Source: Streptomyces sp. 7-21 (lineage in GTDB: Bacteria > Actinomycetota > Actinomycetes > Streptomycetales > Streptomycetaceae). Taken from it: a stretch of DNA of 64,000 nucleotides. Below, in pieces: positions 9,083-14,579 of this stretch. Where the stretch lies: positions 310,001 to 374,000 of the forward strand of contig NZ_JAERRL010000004.1 of assembly GCF_016741785.1 (NCBI RefSeq), given 5' to 3'. The notes beneath the pieces were generated by a model. The model was not told the origin of the DNA. It searched no databases and was given only the letters and a program-made list of their open reading frames with translations. Within the stretch, counting starts at the first letter, position 1. Each line of letters starts with the position of its first letter. The position numbers were made by a program, and so were the translations under genes.

Positions 9083-9781
9083 TCACGAGCCCCGGGTGTA
9101 GGTGGTGACGTCGTCGGGGTCGAGGGGCTCGCCCGGGGTGAAGCTGGCGCCGACGTCCTCGACCATGGTGGGGTGCTCGCGCGCCGACCGCGGCAGGTAG
9201 ACGGCCTCGGCCTGGGAGGCGTCCGGCTCGGAGCCGAGCTGGATGGTGCCGGTGAACAGCACGCGGTCTTCCCACAGCAGGTTGCCCTCGATGCGGTAGG
9301 TGTAGGTGCCGGGGCGCACCGGGTTGCCGTTGCGGTCGGTGCCGTCCCAGTAGAGGGTGTGGCGGCCGCTGTCCTGGGCCGGGCGGCTGGCGGCCCTGAC
9401 CTCCTCCTCGGTCGCCGACTCCCAGCCGGAGGTCTGGCGCCACAGCGGCAGCGACTCGGGGCGGCGGTCCCAGCCGCCGTTGGCGGTGAAGCTGGTGGCG
9501 AAGAGCGTCGTGACGTAGGCGCCGTCGGCGTCCTCGATCCAGACCGCGATCTGGTTGCTGGCGTGCGTGGGGATGCGGTGGAGCTGGTAGGTGATCCGCA
9601 CCAGGCCCAGGCTCTCGGCCTGCGGGGCCATGGTCTGCCGGGTCACGGGGGCGGGCCGCTCCTCGGCGGTGGCCGCGGGCGCGTCGGGGAGCCGCTGGTA
9701 GAGGTACGTGCCGCCGGCGGTGGCGGCGACCCCGGTGATGACGACGACCGGGACGATGAGGCGGCTGGTCCGGTCCGTCAT
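9083..9781 (-). CDS. DUF2271-type exported protein of redox operon
   Basis: Predicted 232 residues. An uncleaved signal-anchor (LIVPVVVITGVAATAGGTYLY, ~8-28) is followed by an extracytoplasmic beta-sandwich typical of DUF2271: VRITYQLHRI, NQIAVWIEDADGAYVTTLF, then GRHTLYWDGTDRNGNPVRPG (the FlgD-like WDG motif), and YRIEGNLLWEDRVLF. DUF2271 proteins often accompany PepSY and ApbE genes and are thought to serve membrane electron transfer; the exact role is unknown. First gene of the operon with apbE and the ferric reductase-like gene. Confidence 0.75.
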   Translation of the reverse strand: MTDRTSRLIVPVVVITGVAATAGGTYLYQRLPDAPAATAEERPAPVTRQTMAPQAESLGLVRITYQLHRIPTHASNQIAVWIEDADGAYVTTLFATSFTANGGWDRRPESLPLWRQTSGWESATEEEVRAASRPAQDSGRHTLYWDGTDRNGNPVRPGTYTYRIEGNLLWEDRVLFTGTIQLGSEPDASQAEAVYLPRSAREHPTMVEDVGASFTPGEPLDPDDVTTYTRGS

Positions 9782-9814
9782 CCGGTGCTGCCCCCTCCCC
9801 TCACGTCCCCGGTA

Positions 9815-9845
9815 TTCGGTGTCGTGTGCTTATAAGATAGCGAAC
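9815..9845 (-). promoter_or_regulatory. candidate promoter of the DUF2271-apbE-reductase operon
   Basis: An AT-rich island in otherwise GC-rich DNA contains the palindrome CTTATAAG (9829-9836), with TATCTT on the minus strand as a possible -10 box about 50 bp upstream of the start. No convincing -35 is seen. Confidence 0.35.
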
Positions 9846-9881
9846 GGTCTGAGGTCCGGAGACGAAGAATTCCGGTCGTTC

Positions 9882-10274
9882 TCAGCCACCGAGCTGACCG
9901 GAGGCGACCCAGTACTCGGCGAACCGGCCGTCCCTGACGCGCAGGATGTCGTTGCCGAAGAACCGCGCCTCGCCGCCGTCGGTCCGCCCCACCCCGGACC
10001 ACCGGCCCGCCACCAGGCCGTTCGCCGCGAACGGGCCCACCTCGATCACGAACCGCAGCGAGGTGAACATCCGGCGCGTGCTCGCGATCAGCTCGGCCAG
10101 TTCGTCAGCGCCGTGCACCTTGCGGCCCGGCCAGTGCCCCGTGAAGTCCGCCGTTACCAGTCCCCGGACCGCCTCGGGATGGCCGTTCCACGCCTCCTCG
10201 ATCCAGCGGTGGTACAGCTCCTGGCCCGTCACGTCACCCGGCACACCGCCGGTTGTGCCCGTCATGCCCGTCAT
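9882..10274 (-). CDS. SnoaL-like / NTF2-fold protein
   Basis: Predicted 130 residues from ATG 10274 (ATG 10265 is equally possible; no strong ribosome site). The NTF2-like cone fold of the SnoaL polyketide-cyclase family is suggested by YHRWIEEAWNGHPEAVRGLV, DFTGHWPGRKVHGADELAELI, LRFVIEVGPFAANGLVAGRWSGVG and the final DILRVRDGRFAEYWVASGQLG. Such proteins are small hydrolases, isomerases or binding proteins. It is divergent from the LacI gene, with 70 bp between the starts, so the two may share control. Confidence 0.8.
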   Translation of the reverse strand: MTGMTGTTGGVPGDVTGQELYHRWIEEAWNGHPEAVRGLVTADFTGHWPGRKVHGADELAELIASTRRMFTSLRFVIEVGPFAANGLVAGRWSGVGRTDGGEARFFGNDILRVRDGRFAEYWVASGQLGG

Positions 10275-10323
10275 GCCGGAAGTCTGGCGCACTCCGGCCG
10301 GGTCCGCGCGCGGAGCCCGCCGG

Positions 10324-10344
10324 CCAGCGCTGGATAATCGGCCC
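10324..10344 (+). promoter_or_regulatory. leaderless -10 box and candidate operator of lacI-type gene
   Basis: The palindrome CCAGCGCTGG (10324-10333) has the central CG step typical of LacI-family operators and abuts GATAAT (10333-10338), a good -10 box only 6 nt before ATG 10345. The transcript is therefore probably leaderless and autorepressed. The operator call is inference. Confidence 0.45.
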
Positions 10345-11361
10345 ATGGTGACGATGAGCGACGTCGCGAAGGCCGCGGGGGTCTCGGCGATGACGGTGTC
10401 GAACGTCATCAACGGCCACCCCTACGTCAGCGACGCGACGCGCCTGAAGGTCACCGAGGCGATCGACCGCCTGGGCTACCGCGTCAACGTCGCCGCCCGG
10501 AACCTGCGGTCGGGCAGCACCGGCGTCATCGGCCTGGCCGTGCCCGGCATCGGGCAGCCCTACTGCGCCGAACTCGCCGCCCTGGTCATCGCCGAGGCCG
10601 GGCGGCGCGGCTACCGCGTCGCCGTCGAGGAGACCGGCGCCTCGCGCGAGGGCGAGGTGAGCGCCCTGGCCCGCTCCCGGCTGCGCATGTACGACGGCCT
10701 CATCATCAGCACCGTCTGGCTCGGCGACGCCGACGCCGCCGTCTTCCCCGCCGACGTCCCCGTCGTCGCGCTCGGCGAACGCGTCCGCGGCGGCGCCGTC
10801 GACCACGTCTCCATGGCCAACTACGAGGGCGCGCGCGACGCCACGCGCCACCTCCTGGCGCGCGGCTGCCGCCGGGTGGCGGCGATCGGCGGCCGGACCG
10901 GCGGCGAGGAGGGTGCCGCCACGCTGCGCACCGCCGGGTACCTGGCGGCGCTGCGCGAGGCCGGCGCCGAGCCGGCCGAGGAGCTGCTTGTGCCCTGCGA
11001 CTTCACCACGGCGGCGGGGGCCGCCGCGGTGCGCGCGCTCACCGCGGCGGGCGTGGCGTTCGACGGCGCCATGTGCCTGACGGACTCGATCGCGCTGGGC
11101 GTGCTGCGCGGCCTGGCCGACGCGGGGCTGGACGTGCCGGACGACGTGCTGGTGACCGGCTTCGACGACATCGGGCAGGCCGCGTACAGCGTGCCCTCGC
11201 TGACCACCGTCGCGCCGGGCCACACCGAGATGGTCGCGGCGGCCTTCGACATGCTGCTCGCCCGGATGCGCGCGCCGCGCGGCGACGGCGAGGCCATGGC
11301 GTTCACCGGGCCGCACCGCCTGGTGGTCAGGGAGTCGACGACCCGCCGGCGTCCGCGCTGA
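10345..11361 (+). CDS. LacI-family transcriptional regulator
   Basis: Predicted 338 residues. The N-terminal LacI helix-turn-helix (TMSDVAKAAGVSAMTVSNVI) is followed by the hinge (LGYRVNVAARNLRSGSTGVIGL) and a periplasmic-binding-protein-like effector domain with ARHLL-type and FDDIGQA motifs (VLVTGFDDIGQAAYSVPSLT). Effector unknown, probably a sugar or related metabolite. ATG 10345 is used because of the close -10 box; there is no Shine-Dalgarno. No sugar transporter or glycosidase lies beside it, so its targets are probably elsewhere or are the flanking genes. Confidence 0.92.
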   Translation: MVTMSDVAKAAGVSAMTVSNVINGHPYVSDATRLKVTEAIDRLGYRVNVAARNLRSGSTGVIGLAVPGIGQPYCAELAALVIAEAGRRGYRVAVEETGASREGEVSALARSRLRMYDGLIISTVWLGDADAAVFPADVPVVALGERVRGGAVDHVSMANYEGARDATRHLLARGCRRVAAIGGRTGGEEGAATLRTAGYLAALREAGAEPAEELLVPCDFTTAAGAAAVRALTAAGVAFDGAMCLTDSIALGVLRGLADAGLDVPDDVLVTGFDDIGQAAYSVPSLTTVAPGHTEMVAAAFDMLLARMRAPRGDGEAMAFTGPHRLVVRESTTRRRPR

Positions 11362-11584
11362 AAGAGATCCAGACGCCGGGCGGCGCGTCCGGCCGCCCCG
11401 GCACCGGGCGGGTCTCCTCTGTGCACGCCACGCCCGCCGCCCCGGCGGCGGCCCGGCGCCAGAACCGCACGGCCGGCTCGATCCTCGCTGACGGTCTGCC
11501 CGCGGCCCGCTGTGCCCCTGGCGCCCCGGAGCCGCCGGTGCTGTCATCGACGGTGACCGTGAACGCCGCTGCCAGGGAGAGAAC

Positions 11585-12313
11585 ATGACACCCCATCAGC
11601 ATGACCGTCCTGCCAGACCCGTCAGACCGGCCAGACCCGCCGGGCACCCGCGCCGCCTGGTCCGCGCCGTCCTCGCCGCGCTGGTGACCGCGGCGGCCGT
11701 CCTGGCGCTCGCCCCGGGCGCCGGCGCGGCGGATGCCCGCCCGCTCCTCCAGGGCGGCGAGCCGGTCTACGCGAGCGACGGCAGCCGCTGTCTCGCCGGG
11801 CTCAACGCCCGTTCCAGCACGGATCACTTCGTGCTGACGGCGGGCCACTGCGCCTCCGGCTTCCCCACCTGGTTCGCCGACGCGAGCCTCACCACCCTGA
11901 TCGGGCCGACCGAGGCCGCCTACTTCCCCGGCGGCGACTACGCCGTGATCCGCTACGCCAACGACGACCTGCCGCACCCGCCGACGGTCATCTGCGGCGG
12001 CCAGGTCATCGAGATCACCGGCGTGGGCCAGCCCTACGTCGGCCAGCCCGTCACCTTCGCCGGCGCCTCCGGCTGCCACACCGGCACCGTGACCGGCGTC
12101 AACGTCACCGTCGGCTACCCCGACGGCTCCGTCACCAACCTGATCGAGACCAACGTCTGCGCCGAACCGGGCGACAGCGGAGGGCTGCTGTTCTCCGGCA
12201 GCCTCGCCCTCGGTCTCCTCTCCGGCAGCAGCGGCAACTGCACCAGCGGCGGCACCAGCTACTTCCAGCCGGTCGCCCCGGTCCTCGCCGCCCATGGCCT
12301 GACCATCGGCTGA
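11585..12313 (+). CDS. secreted chymotrypsin-like serine protease (S1), no propeptide
   Basis: Predicted 242 residues with ATG after GGGAGAGAAC. An Arg-rich n-region and hydrophobic core (LVRAVLAALVTAAAVLALA) form a signal peptide cleaved near AGAA (~49). The catalytic triad is visible: His in VLTAGHC, Asp in GGDYAVIRY, Ser in EPGDSGG. Six Cys in the mature part could make three disulphides. Mature length (~193) matches streptogrisin-type proteases, but these are normally made with a ~70-80-residue propeptide, which is missing here. A strong terminator follows directly. The gene appears monocistronic. Confidence 0.9.
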   Translation: MTPHQHDRPARPVRPARPAGHPRRLVRAVLAALVTAAAVLALAPGAGAADARPLLQGGEPVYASDGSRCLAGLNARSSTDHFVLTAGHCASGFPTWFADASLTTLIGPTEAAYFPGGDYAVIRYANDDLPHPPTVICGGQVIEITGVGQPYVGQPVTFAGASGCHTGTVTGVNVTVGYPDGSVTNLIETNVCAEPGDSGGLLFSGSLALGLLSGSSGNCTSGGTSYFQPVAPVLAAHGLTIG

Positions 12314-12322
12314 GCTGACGCC

Positions 12323-12381
12323 CGCGTGCCGCCGTTCCCGGCCGCGCCGCGTTCAGGCCCGGCCGGGAGCGGCGGCACGCG
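12323..12381 (+). terminator. intrinsic terminator of the serine protease gene
   Basis: Two perfectly complementary 12-base arms (12323-12334 and 12370-12381) are continued by an 8-base inner stem (12336-12343 with 12361-12368), with a T-G wobble between them, making a ~21-bp hairpin only 10 bp after the stop codon. No U-tract, as is common in Streptomyces. Confidence 0.8.
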
Positions 12382-12612
12382 CGGGAACCCGGCCGCCGTG
12401 GCCCGGTTCCCGCAGCTCCCCATGTCGCACCAGCGCCGCACCCCGCGCCGCGACCGGTCCACGAACAGCCGGGTGCACCGCTTCCACCCGCTCGCGGTCG
12501 GGGGCTTCTTTTCCGCGTTGTTCTCTGCGTCGTCTGCTGTGGTTTGGTGACGTCATGTCAGCTGAGGCGCCGCCGGCGGGAGGGACGCCGGCTCCATGGC
12601 GGCGCCGGTAAC
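12382..12612. other. gap between two convergent terminators
   Basis: The 318 bp between the protease and methyltransferase genes hold a terminator at each side. The middle contains no credible gene; an 8-base palindrome TGACGTCA occurs near 12549. Nothing else stands out. Confidence 0.4.
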
Positions 12613-12648
12613 CCGCGCCGCGCGCGGCCTGTCACGCGCGCGGCGCGG
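12613..12648 (-). terminator. terminator hairpin overlapping methyltransferase stop
   Basis: A perfect 14-bp inverted repeat (12613-12626 with 12635-12648) with an 8-base loop. The TGA of the methyltransferase gene (12632-12634) lies in the loop, so the last codons form one arm of the hairpin. Confidence 0.7.
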
Positions 12649-13471
12649 CCCCCGCCTCGCGGACGGCAGTGACGGCCACCGTGGTGTAGTCCATCGTGAA
12701 CGAGCCGCCAGCCGCGTCGATCACGGCGCCGACGCCCGCAAGCACCTGGGCCAGCTCACCGGGCGTCAGCTGGCTGAGGACGCCGTGCGTGGGCAGCTGG
12801 TCGAGCCAGGCGTCGCGGCTGTAGGTCTGCTGCCAGTCCTCGCGCCAGTGCTCCGGCTCGGCGAAGCCGCCGGCCTGGCGGATGCCGTCGCCGACTGTCG
12901 ATGTGATCCGCTCGTAGGCGTCGGTGGCCGAGGGCGCCGCCAGGCGGGCGACCAGCGAGTCGGGCACGACGCGGCGGTAGACCTCCTGGAAGGCGTCGGC
13001 GAGGGGAGCCGGAGGCTGGCCGACGTTCCAGAACGGGGCCAGCAGACCGCCGGGCCGCAGCACCCGCGCCGCCTGGCGCGCACCCGCCACCGGGTCCACC
13101 CAGTGCCACGCCTGCCCGGCGACCACCGCGTCGAACACCCGGCCCGCCGGGTCCCAGTCCTCGATCTTTCCCACCTCGACGGTGACCCCGGCGCGCCGCG
13201 CCAGCTCCGCCATGCGCGCGTCCGGCTCGACCCCGAGCACCTCGCAGCCCGCCGCCTGGAACTGGCGGGCGGCGATGCCGGTGCCGCAGCCGACGTCGAG
13301 GACACGGCGGCCGGGACAGGCGGCGGCGATGCGTTCCACCAGGGCCTGCGGATAGTGCGGGCGCGACCGCTCGTAGCGCTCGGCCTCGGCGCCGAATGAC
13401 TCGGCGACCGCGCGGTTCTTATACGGCTGCTCCTCGGGGGCCGGGGCTGGCTGCGGCGGTATAGTGGGCAT
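12632..13471 (-). CDS. class I SAM-dependent methyltransferase
   Basis: Predicted 279 residues. The Rossmann methyltransferase fold is clear: motif I VLDVGCGTGIAARQF (~57), acidic residue in LGVEPDARM, motif IV FDAVVAGQAWHWVD (~112), and ARVLRPGGLLAPFWN. The N-terminal VAESFGAEAERYERSRPHYP is typical of this small-molecule methyltransferase group (methyltransferase type 11). Substrate unknown. ATG 13471 lies 6 nt after a TATAGT -10 box, so the message is probably leaderless, and the start codon sits inside the divergent TetR operator. It is probably the main target of the adjacent TetR repressor. Confidence 0.9.
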   Translation of the reverse strand: MPTIPPQPAPAPEEQPYKNRAVAESFGAEAERYERSRPHYPQALVERIAAACPGRRVLDVGCGTGIAARQFQAAGCEVLGVEPDARMAELARRAGVTVEVGKIEDWDPAGRVFDAVVAGQAWHWVDPVAGARQAARVLRPGGLLAPFWNVGQPPAPLADAFQEVYRRVVPDSLVARLAAPSATDAYERITSTVGDGIRQAGGFAEPEHWREDWQQTYSRDAWLDQLPTHGVLSQLTPGELAQVLAGVGAVIDAAGGSFTMDYTTVAVTAVREAGAAPRA

Positions 13472-13500
13472 GCGCCCACTATAATGGGCGCGTGCCCACT
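13463..13500. promoter_or_regulatory. divergent promoter with two tandem palindromic operators
   Basis: Two 18-bp palindromes, AGTGGGC-N4-GCCCACT (13463-13480, perfect arms) and AATGGGC-N4-GCCCACT (13483-13500, one mismatch), repeat with a 20-bp period, about two helical turns. The plus-strand -10 box TATAAT (13480-13485) and the minus-strand -10 box TATAGT (13478-13483) lie in the gap between and at the edges of the palindromes. The methyltransferase ATG is inside the first one. Occupancy would block both promoters, as expected for TetR autorepression. Confidence 0.75.
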
Positions 13501-13535
13501 ACTCAACGGGGGCGGCGGGAGAAGGAGCAAAGAGC

Positions 13536-14138
13536 ATGGCGCCGACTGGGGTCGCGCTGCGCGACGCGCGCGAGCAGCTGTTCAGGGCCGCCGAGCGCGT
13601 GCTGCTCAGGGACGGCCCGAACGCGCTGACCAGCCGGGCGGTAACCGCCGAGGCGGGCTGCGCCAAAGGCGTGCTGCACCGGCACTTCGCCGACTTCGAC
13701 GACTTCCTCGCCGGGCTCGTCCGCGACCGCGTCGCCCGGCTCGGCGACCAGTCCGCCGCTCTCCGCCGCGCCGCCGGGACCGGCACGGTCACCGGCAACC
13801 TGGCGGCCGCGCTGAGCGAGCTGTTCGGCTCGGTGGCCCTGGCGGTCGTCGGCCTCGTCATCGCCCGGGACGGGCTGCGCGCCCGGCTGCGCGAGGAGTG
13901 GCCCACGGGCGTGCCGCTGCTGGCGGACGCCGCCGCCATGATCGCCGCCTACCTCGCGGCCGAACGCGAGCGGGGCCGTATCGACCCCGGGGCCGACACC
14001 GACACCCTCGCCCTCACCCTGATCGGCGCCGGACACCTGCTGTTCGCCGGACGCCACGGCGAGCCGCCCGGGCCCGGCGAGGTCCGCAAGGTCGTGGCGA
14101 CGGCCCTGTCCGGCGCCCTGCGCCAGACGCCGGGCTGA
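13536..14138 (+). CDS. TetR-family transcriptional repressor
   Basis: Predicted 200 residues; ATG after GAGAAGGAGC. The TetR N-terminal domain (ALRDAREQLFRAAERVLLRDG) has the helix-turn-helix NALTSRAVTAEAGCAKGVLHRHF. The ligand domain is helical and Ala/Leu-rich and ends GALRQTPG. Divergent from the methyltransferase across a shared double operator, it most likely represses both. The ligand may be the substrate of the methyltransferase (inference). Confidence 0.92.
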   Translation: MAPTGVALRDAREQLFRAAERVLLRDGPNALTSRAVTAEAGCAKGVLHRHFADFDDFLAGLVRDRVARLGDQSAALRRAAGTGTVTGNLAAALSELFGSVALAVVGLVIARDGLRARLREEWPTGVPLLADAAAMIAAYLAAERERGRIDPGADTDTLALTLIGAGHLLFAGRHGEPPGPGEVRKVVATALSGALRQTPG

Positions 14139-14141
14139 GGG

Positions 14142-14325
14142 TCAGGGCCGGGCGGTGTGGCGGATGAACTGCGCCCCTTCCGGCGGACGGGACGGTGAGT
14201 ACGGGTCCGCCGGGGCGCTTGGAGCCGCGGACGTGCACGGTCGCCGCCGTGGCCGCGACCGCCACGCACTGGCCGCCGTCTCCGGCGCCGCAGCTGCCTG
14301 TCTGCCAGGTCACCTCGGGTGCCAC
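14142..14325 (-). pseudogene. DUF397 protein gene with a single-base frameshift
   Basis: The minus strand from GTG 14325 reads GTG-start VAPEVTWQTGSCGAGDGGQ, then CVAVA, VHVRGSKRPGGPVLTVPSA, the typical DUF397 pattern. After that the frame is lost, but moving by one base at about 14181 restores a normal DUF397 ending, EGAQFIRHTARP and TGA at 14142-14144. One extra G explains the break. DUF397 proteins are ~60-70 residue partners of XRE-DUF5753 regulators; the corrected length is 60. No XRE partner is adjacent. It could be a sequencing error rather than a true pseudogene. Confidence 0.7.
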
Positions 14326-14579
14326 ACTGCCGTTCGTCCTGAAGCTCTCCCAAATGCTTCCCCCACCAGCCCATGCCGCCCTCGGCAGCGTCCGGGACGC
14401 GCCGTGCTCCGTCGTCCATGCCGTCTCCGCCCCTCGTCTCGGCCGGCCGGACACGTGGGAACTCCCCAGGCCAGGCAAGCCCGGGGACGGGCGGCCGGTT
14501 CGCGGTGAACGCCGGCCGTACGAGTGGGCCGCAGCCACCCCGCAACGTCCGGCAAGCCCGGCAGCGAGCTGACTGGCCG

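Noticed and set aside
9882..10412. Longer version of the SnoaL-like protein starting near 10412
   Set aside because: The extra N-terminus would overlap the LacI coding region and has no family similarity; ATG 10274 matches the fold start.
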